Assembly (NCBI GenBank): GCA_028752905.1
Contig: JAQNBH010000298.1
Coordinates: forward strand, 1 to 64,000
Length of the DNA: 64,000 nt
Source: Cladorhizidae sp. MBARI D1340-BT2
Taxonomy: Eukaryota > Porifera > Demospongiae > Poecilosclerida > Cladorhizidae
Direction: 5' to 3'
Positions within the stretch are counted from its first letter, which is position 1. The number at the start of each line of letters is the position of its first letter. A program made the translations under genes and the position numbers. Shown in pieces: positions 36,116 through 46,720 of the stretch. The notes beneath the pieces are model-generated. The model was given only the letters and a program-made list of their open reading frames with translations. It was not told the DNA's origin and did not search any database.

Positions 36116-37498
36116 AGTGAGACTTACGTTGCAACATTTCAGATAAATTTTAAGGAAAAGGTTTCTACTCCAGAAGGGGAGGAGAAGGATGAGCAGACTG
36201 TACAAGGTAGAGATCAATCATTCACAAAATCATCACTGTCACTACTCAGTGGACCACCAAATTCATTCTTCAGCAAAATCTGTCATGCATTTTTCGCTGA
36301 TAATGAACATCAATGCAAGACATGCCATCCAGTCTCTCCCTAAATGTAGGTCACTTCACACCTAGTTAAGATGTGCCGCAAAGTAACTCACTTTGCTGTC
36401 ACTCTGTGTCTCCTCTCGAATATGATAACCTAACAATGGCAATATCAACAGTTTAGTCATACACTGCCAAACAACAAGTCAATGCATTTTAACCTTCCTT
36501 GCCAGGGAGAAAGCCTGGTGGAAGTTCCTCACAATGCTTATTCTCAGTCGTTCAGGTAGGCATGTAGCTAGAACATAACACATTGAGGGATCAGCTTGTG
36601 ATTTATCTTGAAGACCATCCCTACTGTCATGATGGTACTTGTTACTTAGGGAGTTCATTGCTGAACCAATCATCACTTCGGGTTCTTAAAATGTAGACAC
36701 TTTCATATCCGACAAGTAATAACTTAAGGGGGTGCTTCAGGTCCAACAATGTTTTTTGTTTTTGTTTTTTGGTTTTTCCCCCCTTCCCATAAATATGTTG
36801 CCAGGACCTGTAAGATGCTGCATTCCAAATTTTAGAAGATTTGGATGCTCCATTCTGGACTATAGTGACTTTTGTACATACACCTCCATTCAATCCTTGG
36901 GCCAGTTCCACTACATGAGCAAACAATGATGTTCACTAACCTCAGCTTAGTTTTGGTTCCAATTAAAATCCTCAAATTGTTGACCCAAAAGTGTACGACT
37001 CAGCTGAAGACCAGTACGTGATAAGATGAAGTAGATTACAGAAAACAAGACGTCCATCAAATAATTGTGGATTAAAAAGTTTCAAGTAAGAGACGATGAT
37101 AAACAATCGTATTTTCACTAATGAGGCTATGAGAAAGATGGAGGAGCTTTTACTACCTAGCTCAAATGTGAGCATGCCATATACACTATTATTATACATA
37201 GAGTAACAACAGGGCCAATTACAGTCCTACACATGGACTTAGTATGCATGTCATATTTATGCTTGAAAGAGGTTTGTATAAATTGTAAAATAACATAGAA
37301 CAAAACTTACAAATAAGCACTTCATTGATGTTGCTATTAGGTAAGGTATCTTTCACTGTAGGTTCTGTCAGCCTTCGAGGTCTGTCATGAATAATGTGCT
37401 GGTCATTGGAGGAACATCCTCTATATTTAGGAAGAACTAGGTCTTTATATGATTGATTTAAAAATTTCTCAGTATCTTTTGTTTTTCTTGTATGTACC
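36116..37498. repeat. dispersed repeat block, copy 3
   Basis: Parallels 24.02-25.2 kb in order: aacatttcagataaattt, gccagggagaaagcctggtgg, aggtaggcatgtagctagaac, ggaggagcttttactacc, ggttctgtcagccttcgagg. An insert at about 36,730-36,900 is shared instead with 16.25 kb. The block is cut at about 37,498 by the LTR of element B. Confidence 0.8.
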
Positions 37499-37912
37499 TG
37501 CTGGAGGTTTATCTGCCTAAACCCTCAACTTGGTAACTAATACTTCCACCAGAGTAATGTTACTTGCTGTTTAGTGCTTCTTCCCTGTTCCAGAGTAATT
37601 TAGGAAGTTCATAAGACAAGAATCAATGAGCATTCACATAACAAGACTGCACACTACTGGGCCATCAGGGTTTAAATACCCTGATGGTCCTGACAACACA
37701 GTAAACAGGATATCACACCATAATATTACACAGAACTCAAATACATGTATACAGATAACACGTAGGTCTACATAAGCTAACATAAGTTCAGGGTGTCATA
37801 AACTTAGTACACAATTAGGCATGTCAGCTATTAGTACCTGCATCTGCCTCTATCTAATGAGTTTTAGTAGTCAAGGCCTGTCAGGGCCGGTATAGAGGTG
37901 GTGCCCTCGACA
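37499..37912 (-). repeat. 3' LTR of Gmr1-like Ty3 element B
   Basis: The right end is well set: on the minus strand the purine tract aaggaaggagaga is followed by TGTCGAGGGCACC, paralleling element A (TGTCGCAGGGC). The left end is placed where the dispersed block breaks off, at tgctggaggt; it is approximate. A TATA-like ggtatttaaac lies inside on the minus strand near 37,680. Confidence 0.6.
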
Positions 37913-38550
37913 TCTCTCCTTCCTTAAGTTGAACTCCTCCTTTTCCAGGCAAGAATCCCCCATTGAGTTCCGAATCCTTGGTGCTCTTTGTTTTCGATGT
38001 TGTTGAGGCTGTACCCATCTCTCCCACCAGTAAGGTATCATCCTCCTCTGGCCAGCACTGATGTGATAAGCCATCTGCATTCTGGTGGTGAATTCCTGGG
38101 CGGTACTCTATCTCATACTGATATGCCTGTAAGGCCAATGCCCACCCCATGAGACGACCGTTAAGTTTGTGAGAATCTGAGAGAGCCGTCAAAGCACGGT
38201 GGTCTGTGATGACCGTGAATTTCTACCCCAGTAGATGGATGGTGTAGTGGCCACTGCTTTGATGACCGCATGACATTCTAGCTCACTTGCAGCGTAATTC
38301 CTATCGGCAGCTGAGATGCTTGGAATACTTGGCGACTTGGAATTCTTCTCCTTCTCTTTCCACTGATAGGACTGCTCCAAGTCCCAGCATTGATGCATCG
38401 GTGTGCAGGAAGTTTGTCTCCAACCCTGGCTAACGTGAGCGTATGCTCGTCACACAACACATGGATAAGATGGTTAAATGACATAGATTGTCTAGCATTC
38501 CATTCTAAAGAACAGGAGGCACCCTTTTTCAAAGCATCAAACAAGGGCCC
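37881..38550 (-). pseudogene. RNase H of element B (frame-shifted)
   Basis: Three overlapping minus-strand frames together cover the RT connection and RNase H. 38,544-38,278 has LFDALKKGA-like text at its start and VGDKLPAHRC; 38,398-38,189 has ASELECHAVIKAV, the catalytic Glu region; 38,192-37,881 has LTALSDSHKLNGRLMGWAL then YEIEYRPGIHHQNADGLSH. At least three frame changes make it non-functional. RNase H is the last pol domain and the tail runs to within a few bases of the polypurine tract. Confidence 0.85.
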
Positions 38551-38553
38551 AGC

Positions 38554-39252
38554 CTACCTAGTGAAATCAGGGCTGAACCTCCGATAATAGCCGGCGGTAC
38601 CCAGGAATGCTCTAAACCCCTTTTGGTTCTTAGGCCTCTGATAATCCCTCAATGCCTTCACTCTTGCTTCAGGAATGCTAACTAGCCCATTCCCTATCAC
38701 GTGTCCCAAGTATTCTAAGCATCTAGCACCCCACACACATTTATTGGGCTTGGCCGTTAACCAGGCTTCTCTCAGGGCCTCTAACACACCTCTGATGTAT
38801 TCCAGATGTTTCTCCCGAGAGGAGGAATAGATTACAACATCTTCAATGTAGACTGAGCTGAATTCAGATTGTTGGGCAAGAGTGTACTGCATGCACCTTT
38901 GGAAGGTAGCCGGGGCATTCATAAGTCCAAAGGGCATTCTGGTGAATGCAAATTTACCCCAGGAGCAAAATGCTGTCTTGTCCTGGCTATCCCTATCCAA
39001 GGTGACCTGATAGAACCCTTTATTCATGTCCACTTTTGTCAGCCATGTTGCTTCAGCAACGTTATCTAGGAGATCATGTACCATGGGCGCCTGAAATGGA
39101 TCTGCCCGGGTTATGCTATTCAATCTCCTATAGTCTATACATTGTCTGATGGCATTTGTCCCTCTTTTATGGACAGGCACCATGGGTGAAGACCACGCAC
39201 TTTTACTGTGTACAAGGATACCTTCATTGCTAACTGTTGGATTGTTTATCAC
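38554..39252 (-). pseudogene. reverse transcriptase of element B with altered YxDD motif
   Basis: A 232-residue open RT with canonical Ty3 blocks: NEGILVHSKSAWSSPMVPV at the start, IDYRRLNSIT, TKVDMNKGFYQVTL, FTRMPFGLMNAPATFQR, then FSSVYIEDVVIYS where the usual YxDD reads YIED, LEYLGHVIGNG and FRAFLGTAGYYRRFSPDF. The first Asp of the catalytic pair is Glu (GAA), which should weaken or abolish polymerisation. The N-terminal ~50 residues are missing, and the frame overlaps the integrase frame by 22 bp, suggesting a small deletion between them. Confidence 0.9.
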
Positions 39253-39814
39253 TCATCTTCACCTTACCTATTGGCTCAGTGGTTCCCTCGCTCTCTTCCG
39301 CAACCACCACCCGAAACAGGTTAGCTACAGGAGTCTTCCATACCTTGAGCCTATTAATGTGAACAGTTATGTTTTTAGACTTCTTCCCTGGGATAGCTAT
39401 TCTGTAGTTGCAACCAGAAGTTTTAGCTATTACCTCATATGGACCCTCCCAAATAGAGTGCAACTTCCCGGTGAGGCCTGGGGTGTGACACAAGACCATG
39501 TCAACTAGCTCGTAGCTCCTAGGTTTAGCGCTCATATCATAGGCAGCTTTGGATTTCCGCTTGTAAGCCTCCTCATTGGCATGACCCACATTGTGTAACT
39601 TGGTTAGGCTTTCCTTGAGCTCGGCTACCCACTGGGTCAAGGTAGAATAATTTAGGTCACCTTTTACCCATCCCGATTTCATAGCTTCCAGGGGGCCGCA
39701 CATGCTCTGCCCGTGGACTAGCTTGTATGGGGAAAAGCCTGTGGCTGCATGGGTGTCACAGGGTGACACTTCACTCCCCAACACTGACTCTAATAGATTA
39801 ACCACAACACCCAC
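39230..39814 (-). pseudogene. integrase C-terminal part of element B
   Basis: Covers the end of the catalytic core and the C-terminal domain: ATGFSPYKLVHGQ, a helical linker (LHNVGHANEEAYKRKSKAAY), ELVDMVLCHTPG, then IWEGPYEVIAKTSGCNYRI (GPY motif) and INRLKVW. Upstream it is separated from the core by non-pol sequence. Residues before DTHAATG (from about 39,785 upward) do not look like integrase. Confidence 0.88.
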
Positions 39815-40110
39815 TTAACTAGAGCGACTATGTAGTTATGCCATGAATATGATTAGTAAACCCACTGAACAGTGCACACATTATGTCATTATAAGGCTAG
39901 TGAACTGCGTGTTAGGATGTCTGAATTCCAGTCTATGCTGTGATGCTTTCTGCGTGTGAGTTCTCAATATTCAATTAAACTATTGTTATTCTCGGGGTCT
40001 GGGGGTAAGAACCAGACTGTACCGAACAAATCTGAACTGTGTGTCAGCACTTCCGCTCCGAAAGGCAGTGTGCCCATGACAATGAGGCAAAGCCCTGCAA
40101 ACTAAGAGGC
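39800..40110. other. foreign ~300-bp segment interrupting the integrase
   Basis: Between integrase text that fades near 40,110 and resumes near 39,785 lies about 300 bp with stops in all frames and no integrase similarity. It is probably a small insertion. Ends and any target duplication could not be fixed by eye. Confidence 0.45.
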
Positions 40111-40192
40111 AATACTTAAGCAATTTGTCCCACATTTCTGTATCATCAAATTTCCTTAGTTAACATACCCTTCAATGTTGCGTGCCATCTCT

Positions 40193-40867
40193 CTAGTGCC
40201 CCATTTGTTTGAGGATGATATAGGCTGTTGTTTTCAGCTTCTTAATGTTTAACAGCTGGCATGTTTTGGTAACAACCCTTCTCATAAACTGAGAGCCCTG
40301 GTCTGATAACAGTTCATTGGGAATACTACTATGTTTAATTACCTCCATTAACCCTTCGGCTACAGATAGAGCATCGATTTTTTTTAGGGCCACAGCATAG
40401 GGATACCTTGTTCCGAGAAACATGACAGTTAATATGTAACGGTAACCTCTTGCTGTTCTATTTAGAAGGCCCACTAAATCCCAAGTCATTCTTTGCTATG
40501 GTACTGTGATAATGGGTTGCACCATGGGCACTTTCGGGTTCAGCTGCCTTCCTGCCCTCTGACTCTCGGCACAGGTGCTACAATAAGCCTTCCTAAGCCT
40601 GGGCCATGTAAAATGTTGGTACAAACTATCAACCATTTTGTTGTAGGTGAAGTGTCCACCTATCAACCCTCTATGGCCTACTTCCAACACCTCCCTTCTC
40701 CTGCAAGAGGGAACGACCACTCTGGTCCATTCTCTCCCAGGTTCTGATAATTTGACGTGCGTCAAAACTCCTTCTTCATAAAGATGCCCATCCTTATGAC
40801 TCTCAGCATTCTTCCTTGCCTCAGTCAAGCTATCATCTGCCTTCTGCTGTGTTATCAGCGTATCCAC
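40193..40867 (-). pseudogene. integrase zinc domain and core of element B
   Basis: Two minus-strand frames. 40,867-40,496 holds the HHCC domain (HRGLIGGHFTYNKMV then YCSTCAESQRAGR). 40,489-40,193 holds the catalytic core, with the first Asp in WDLVGLLNRTARGYRYILTVM and the second in LLSDQGSQF, ending at LKTTAY where the frame shifts. An in-frame TAG (about 40,875) separates this from the acidic linker upstream, and a stop near 40,493 separates the two frames. Confidence 0.88.
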
Positions 40868-40873
40868 TTCCTC

Positions 40874-41230
40874 CTACCCCTTACCAAGGGTGGGGAGTGG
40901 GTGGTCACTACAACTTTCTCCCTGTAACACCTCTGAAAGTCTTCCTTCCTCTTCTAAGACATCTTCCTCCACCTCTTTGCTTGTGCTACCTTCTGGGCTT
41001 GCTCCTTCCTCCTCTAAGGCTGAATTATCTTTCTCCACTACATTGCTTGCTCTACCTTCCTCCCCCACATCGCTTGCGCTACCTTCCGCTCCCAGAGGAC
41101 TGGTGCAAGAACTCGCTTCCCCAGGTAAATCAGCTAGTTCTATCTCTAAATCAGGTAACTGGGTGTCAGACCCAACAGGGCAAGGTTTAGGCCTCTTGTA
41201 CTGTATTAGCTGTGTTCATGTGCTTCTAGT
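40874..41230 (-). pseudogene. acidic linker upstream of integrase, element B
   Basis: A minus-strand open stretch very rich in Glu and Ser (EEEGASPEGSTSKEVEEDV), lying immediately upstream and, apart from a TAG, in frame with the integrase zinc domain. It likely belongs to the protease-integrase spacer of the polyprotein. No protease active-site motif is found, so the element is truncated here. Confidence 0.5.
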
Positions 41231-41590
41231 CTTTCTCACCTGAGTACAATATTAGCTGTGTCAATTTCTTTGTCTTAGGCTTGGGTTTGGGTATATATAT
41301 CCAAAATGGGGTGGGTACCTTGCTGACCTAGGACCCTCATTCATTTCCATTTCATCTGCTTGTTAGATATTCTAATTTCACTTGAATTTTTTTTCTCTTC
41401 TCTTTCTACTCTATACCACCAAGTATTAATTATTCTTATATAGCCAGCAATAGGGCATACTATTGCACATCTCACATTACTCCCAATTCATCAAGTGTTG
41501 TGGTACATATATAGGAAAAAACACATTCTATGAATTCTCATTGACAACTGACCATGAATTTCATATCTTGCCAAATAACTCACTATATAT
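41231..41590. other. spacer, no gene seen
   Basis: A weak duplication of tattagctgtgt(t/c)(c/a)a near 41,205 and 41,252 lies at the edge of element B. Otherwise AT-rich and featureless. Confidence 0.4.
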
Positions 41591-41657
41591 TTAGAGATGC
41601 ACTACATTATATATTTGTTGACAATCTGATTGATTACTCTTGATTACTCTTAATATT

Positions 41658-41840
41658 TTACAGGCTTCTGTCTTTGCATTGCTGGCAATTCCATTCAAGT
41701 TTGCAATGGCTTGAAGGAATGTTAGCCCAAAATTGATGGAGCCATTCCTTACATGAACAGCACTGTGCAACCGTAAGGGCAGGGTCATGGAGATGCCTAC
41801 ATATGCAGATAAGTGGTATTCTTTCATCCAACCTCTTGTA
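41658..41840 (-). pseudogene. PHD-like zinc finger at the C-terminus of the Ginger1-like protein
   Basis: Minus-strand frame with ICICRHLHDP, CCSCKEWLHQFW and WNCQQCKDRSL, a CxC...CxxC...WLH...CxxC layout like a PHD finger. One metal ligand position after WLH is not obvious (F/W where C is usual). A frameshift at about 41,840 separates it from the protease frame. PHD fingers in such transposons are thought to bind histone tails and guide targeting; that role is family knowledge. Confidence 0.7.
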
Positions 41841-42650
41841 CGTCACAGTCCATCTGAGACCTTCCAATGCGAAAGGTAGTAATATTCATTTTTGGAAGGA
41901 CATTACTATATAGATGTTGTCGCATCCTGCTCTGGTCAAAGGTGATGAGTGATGGATTATTCCGACTCCATAGAGCTGTTGCAATTGCAATAGCAAATAA
42001 CCCACACTCATTGCCTCCAGCCTGTCTCTGTATTTTTGGTTTCTCAATGATAAGGTAAGTTCCAGCATAATGCTCCATCCAGGCATGGCTTTTCAGCGTG
42101 TCCAATTCTGGATCAATAATAAGAACAGATATAATAATGCATTAGGCATGTATTAAGGTGTAATATCAAATATTAATGTACATAGTCCTCAATTCCATTC
42201 ACTCGACTCGAAGAAACATGTCAATAACAGATTAAAAAATCACTGGATTTTGGTTGATATAGTTTAAACATAATTACTAACTGGTTCTGGTAGGGAGGCT
42301 GTCATATAACAACACTGTGCCCTTGGATGCTCCTCCATTTGAAGAAAAACCAAGTGGCCGCCAGTTTCATGATCTGCACATTATTCTCTACTGGAGTTCC
42401 AGTAAGTGAGCATCCGCTGCCTGGTGCCAAATATTAAACTGGCTGAAGGCCACTCATCTTTGGAAACTGTACATGAAGTAGGGCCTGTGCTTCATTTATG
42501 TGGTGTCCTCCAAACATGCTCCAGATTGGAGAGTTATGAGAAAGTCTCTGGGTAACTCTCTGTAGCTGACAACCTGTTGGCATGGTAGGCATAAGCCATT
42601 TACCCTCAGTACAGTCTGGGTCGCACCAGTCACAAAACAATCTGTCTCAG
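41824..42650 (-). pseudogene. Ulp1/C48-type cysteine protease domain of the Ginger1-like protein
   Basis: The C-terminal half (42,105-41,824) has the diagnostic IQRQAGGNECGLFAIAIATAL, with the catalytic Gln and Cys, followed by FDQSRMRQHL. The N-terminal half (42,640-42,434) has FGGHHINEAQALLHVQFP. Between them, around 42,280-42,400, a frame-shifted VQIMKLAATWF marks the region where the catalytic His should be. An acceptor-like ttgatccag precedes the C-terminal half, so an intron of ~150 bp is likely. At least two frameshifts and stops make it a pseudogene. Confidence 0.8.
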
Positions 42651-42690
42651 TCTGTGAAGATTCCGTGGAAATGCACATCTTTTCTGGTTG

Positions 42691-43240
42691 TCATTGGTCC
42701 TGGTCCACAGTGTGGGTGGATGGTTGGACTGGAGGTAGAACGATTGTGCTCTGTTTCTCAGTATAGGGTTTGTTGAGACGTAGGCTAAGAGTTGACACCA
42801 CACCAAGGTTTGCTGTGCACTGCCTCTTCCTTGGTGGACTCTTCTCTGCAATATTCATGGCCAGATTCACAGTGGCTTCCTGGACACTAGTACCACAATC
42901 AAAGTCACAATCCAGGTATTGTAGGTCAGAGGGAGGGAGGGGTAAGCTTGTCTGCAAGCTTGCATAGCCACTCTCAGTTGTAGGTATTTGTTGGGACACA
43001 TCACCTACAAGATTGTCTTGAAGCATGGTTTCATGACCTGGTATACTACGGGTCAAGTAAGGCTTTAGGTGTCCTGAATTGACCTTGCTTTTCATGGCAT
43101 TACCATTACCATCCTGACAGGCAGAGGCCCATACAATTGATGTCAGTTATTTCGTAAGGCCCCAACCAGCCTTGTGATTAACCTGTCACCTTTCCTTGAT
43201 GCTTTTCGTACATTCCTCTTCAAGACATGGTCACCTGCAG
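42691..43240 (-). pseudogene. integrase C-terminal (GPY-type) segment and linker of the Ginger1-like protein
   Basis: Near 43,235-43,140 the minus strand encodes AGDHVLKRNVRKASRKGDRL and then a GPY/F-like motif split by a frameshift (GPYEITDINCMGL in another frame). It continues as KSKVNSGHLKPYLTRS (43,095 downward) and a 134-residue polar linker containing SPPRKRQ, a possible nuclear localisation signal. The order matches Ginger1-type proteins. Confidence 0.75.
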
Positions 43241-43406
43241 CAAACAACAAATGAACGTGTGCATAACTTTAAGCCAAAACATATGTCTGCAATTTATTAA
43301 GAATATAAAATGGATTAGAAATATAAAGTTCTATGCAAGATGTCTTTTATTGAAACTCAACAATTAACTAACCTTCCTCTCTGTATCTCACACAAGAGCA
43401 GTCACA

Positions 43407-43680
43407 TCAATCATCACCCTTAGCACACCTATTGCAAACTGGAAGCATTTTAAGCCTTTCTTTGCTTGGCATCAAAATACAACTTGTGCTTGGCCTTGGT
43501 GGTTTCTTCAATTTTTTCTCATACCTACTCATCCAGGGCTGCAACTGTTCATCCAGGGCATGTCCCTGTTCATCCAGGGCCTGCACCTGTTCATCCATGG
43601 CCTGTACCTGTTCATCCAGGGCCTGTACCTGTTCATCCTACCTGTTCATCCCGGGCACGTATCTAAGTGAATACAGAAAT
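43407..43680 (-). repeat. ~18-bp coding-type repeat with adjacent basic segment
   Basis: About seven units of roughly 18 bp based on gttcatccagggcctg at 43,540-43,655. They lie in the interval between two integrase exons, probably in intron or an expanded linker. The adjoining minus-strand text (RYEKKLKKPPRPSTSC) is basic and not recognisable. Confidence 0.6.
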
Positions 43681-43808
43681 ATAATAAAAAGAGTTGCTGT
43701 GGATCATTTTACATACATAATATGAAAACCGCCAATAATTTCATTCACAAATAAAATATGCACAGCAAATTAGTTTCTAAATCATATTTGGTTAATTATA
43801 GTCTGCCA

Positions 43809-44806
43809 CTAGATAATCTTTACCTTTTCTAAACAATCTTCCCAGTATGTTTTAATCTCTTCAGGAGACATGTCAGTGTGTATATTCACATACTGTAACT
43901 CTTCTTCATAATCATGTTCTGCGTTAATGGCTATGGCACCCCAAGCTGTGCGATGTTTTGTTGATGATTGTATGCTAGTGTTGATGCCATAAGTGGTAGA
44001 GAGCACAAATCTAAGATATCACTAAAATGCAAAGCATGAGAAGAACTAAAGACATGTATATACATAGTAAGCCTATACACCAACCAACAGTTACAATTGC
44101 TATATTGGAACTCTATAGGTCATAGGATGGATTACAAAATCCATCCAGTAATAGCAAGCTGCTACAACAGATACACTGACCACCACTGATGCATAGCAGC
44201 TTAAAATATAGTAACTTACTTGTTCCAGTTAGCTGTCATTTGTGAATTTAGACAGTGCCCTCTTAAGTGTCTGGTTTGTGCGCTCATCCTGGCCATTTAT
44301 TTCTGGATGGTATGCAGAATGCATCATTCGCTTCACACCAAAGGCAGAAGAAATGAAATCATTAACTGAGTTGGAAAAGCAAAACAGCATGAAATAGATA
44401 CCAAGTATAATGCACACTATACTATGTACATTCACTGTAAAAAGAAGCCATCTGCGTATATAGTAGTTATGGAGAAGAGATGAGTTGTCTGACTACCACT
44501 GCTAAACATTGAGAAATCCTGAATTGAATTCTTATTTAGCATTTAGCTATTATGCATCTTGAATGTTAAAAATATTTAAGACTTGTCACTAACCTGGTTA
44601 ATAAATTCACGGCCCTGGTCCAGGACCATAACTGTAGATGAGCTCAAGTATCACTTTAACTACATCTGCAGCACACTTTGGACGAGCAAACACCCACTTT
44701 GTGAAAAGGTCAGTCACAGTGCATACATATCTGTGGCCTTTATCGGTAGCTGCAAATGGGCCAATCAGGTCAATGCCCAGAGTCTCCCATCTTTAATATA
44801 AAACAC
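43809..44806 (-). pseudogene. integrase catalytic core exons of the Ginger1-like gene
   Basis: Three exon-like pieces. About 44,795-44,594: WETLGIDLIGPF (first Asp), TVTDLFTKWVFARPK, then in a shifted frame LDQGREFINQ (second Asp), ending at donor gttagt. 44,365-44,220: acceptor ccaactcag, HSAYHPEINGQDERTNQTLK (catalytic Glu in DER), ending near donor gtaagt. 44,006-43,809: TSIQSSTKHR and a tail SPEEIKTYWEDCLEKV. The D-D-E residues are all still visible, but single-base frameshifts occur in at least two exons. Confidence 0.8.
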
Positions 44807-45400
44807 AGTTATTATACTCAAACTCCTCCTATCTGGATAGGCACTGTCCATAATTCAGAAACAGCCACATCTGGGAACACCCCCACATTCCCCTAATATT
44901 GATAATTTGCCTTGAATTTTGTACTTGCACTGTACATGTCCATGCTGCACATGTGCAATGACCGAAAACAACATGAACACAGTTATTTTAAAAAGAAATG
45001 ATGGTATCTGCCTCAGTGATTCCTGTCTCATCCGAGATGCAGTGTCATGCCATTTCTTCACAAGAATTTTTTTTTGAGGGGCAATGTCCAGGTGCCTAGT
45101 AGACAGACGTTCCCAGATGTCGGGTGTGCGGATGAAGGGAGTTCAAGCATATATGTTCCAGTGGCTGAGATACTGGGGGGGCAGGGGGGGCTCCAGCCCC
45201 CCCACATTTTGAAGTAGAGGGACAGAGCCCCCCCACTTTCTAAAATTTGGGGAATGAATTTGGGAATGCTGTGATTGACCAGCTAATTAACAAACCTGTA
45301 CTGTGGTTTGACATGACAATTGACATCTACATTTCAATCATTACCATCTATAGTAGATTACTATATCATGTGATAGTTCCAGCTGCTCTCCATTTTAAAG

Positions 45401-45610
45401 ATGGCAAAAAGACAGTCACAGCCTCAGGTATCCCTATTGAGCTTTTTGTCAGCACCCAAGAAAGCAAGAAGAATTGAATCAAACCACCAAGGAGAGTTGG
45501 ACTCGGAAGATGAGTTAGACCCTGTTCCAGTGATTGCATCTGAGCAAGATGACACCCCATTTGAATCCTATATTTTTGGCAAACATATAATTATGAATAT
45601 CATTATATGA
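45401..45610 (+). pseudogene. N-terminal fragment of the hAT transposase
   Basis: Starts MAKRQSQPQVSLLSFLSAPK, a short basic-hydrophobic leader seen at the start of many TTF-finger, DUF4371-type hAT transposases, followed by an acidic stretch (LDSEDELDPVPV). After about 45,560 similarity is lost and the frame ends; the zinc finger is absent. Confidence 0.6.
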
Positions 45611-46195
45611 AGCTGGCAACAACCACATAACTGTGAATATCATAACATGGAGTTGAATAGGAAGGGGTACTTGCATCACTAACTCATTAGAGTCAGAAGG
45701 AGAGATGTTTGAAGGACCTAAATATATAAGAATAAATCTTATTATACCTTTACATCTGATCACTAGATTATGTTACATGCATACCAGCAAGAGAGGTAGC
45801 AGCAGGTGGGCAAGGGCTAGGACTACAATGACAGATCTTGTCAGAGCTGCTAGCTCATTCACGTCAATCTCGTGGCTACCCAAGTAAGGAGGGGTACTTT
45901 CTTTATCTTCTCAAGAGTTATCATTCTTGCAGAGGCCAAAATCATCATAAAAAAGCTGACCGATAATTCATCTCGAACCGACATCTATATTCCAAAACCG
46001 GAGGTGAAGTTTGACGTAATGTCTTTCATGGTTACCTATGTTATATATACATTATATTTTAAATTCTCATAGACCAAAGCTTTAGCTATGTGAAAAAATA
46101 TATATATTTTTTTATTTATAGAATGGTTAATTTTTTATTATTTTGTTAGTAGCAGTAATACCATTTCGCGCCTACAGGCGCTTATGCCGGTGAGA

Positions 46196-46720
46196 GGGTT
46201 AAGGTCTACTACAGAAAATTCGACTTTGAAGCCTGTGATCGACTCTCTGGTGAACTTCAAAATCGCTTTGAAACCAAACAGATTCCATCAGTGGTATCAA
46301 TGGAGCAAGCACTTATGAAGGCAGCAAACAAGAAAGATTTCAAGAATGAAGTAACAAAAATCGGGGAGTCTTGCTTAAAAAATGATGTAGACCTTGAAGA
46401 GTTAAAGGTGCTTAGCACTTCTTCCTGACGTCATCAAGAAAGGTACACCAGAATTAAAGACCATCACTTCAATACACACTGTGTGTGAAGCAATGAACTA
46501 TGTTACCTGCTGTACACAAATTGCTTCGACTCTATCTGACCACGCCCATCACATCTGCTACAACTGAAAGATTTTCCACCCTCAAGCATCTCTTCACCTA
46601 CTTCGTTCAACCATGACTGAAAAATGGTTGAAAAACTGTTTGATGTTTCATGTGCACAAAGAATTTACAGACTCATTAGATTTGATTTCTGCAGCCAGGT
46701 ATTTGTAGCATATGAGCGTA
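46196..46720 (+). pseudogene. hAT transposase C-terminal dimerisation region
   Basis: The plus strand encodes VYYRKFDFEACDRLSGELQN and FETKQIPSVVSMEQALMKAA, then after a stop near 46,425 and frame changes LLRLYLTTPITSATTERF with LRSTMTEKWLKN and HVHKEF. The TSATTER...LRSTM...L block is the hAT dimerisation signature. Stops and frameshifts show it is inactive. Confidence 0.85.

Larger units (their letters stand above)
37499..41230 (-). mobile_element. Gmr1-like Ty3 element B, 5'-truncated, integrase-first pol
   Basis: Reading the minus strand from right to left gives an acidic linker (41.2-40.87 kb), integrase zinc domain (40.87-40.5), integrase core (40.49-40.19), integrase C-terminus with GPY motif (39.81-39.23), RT (39.25-38.55), RNase H (38.54-37.9), then LTR. 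Integrase before RT with Ty3-type sequences is the pol order described for Gmr1-like elements. No 5' LTR, gag or clear protease is found, so the copy is 5'-truncated at about 41.23 kb. It carries several frameshifts and stops, and is inserted in dispersed block copy 3. Confidence 0.88.

Noticed and set aside
28776..41230. Integrase-first order explained by a local rearrangement of an ordinary Ty3 element
   Set aside because: Two separate copies with related LTR starts and polypurine tracts show the same order, and RNase H runs directly into the LTR in both.
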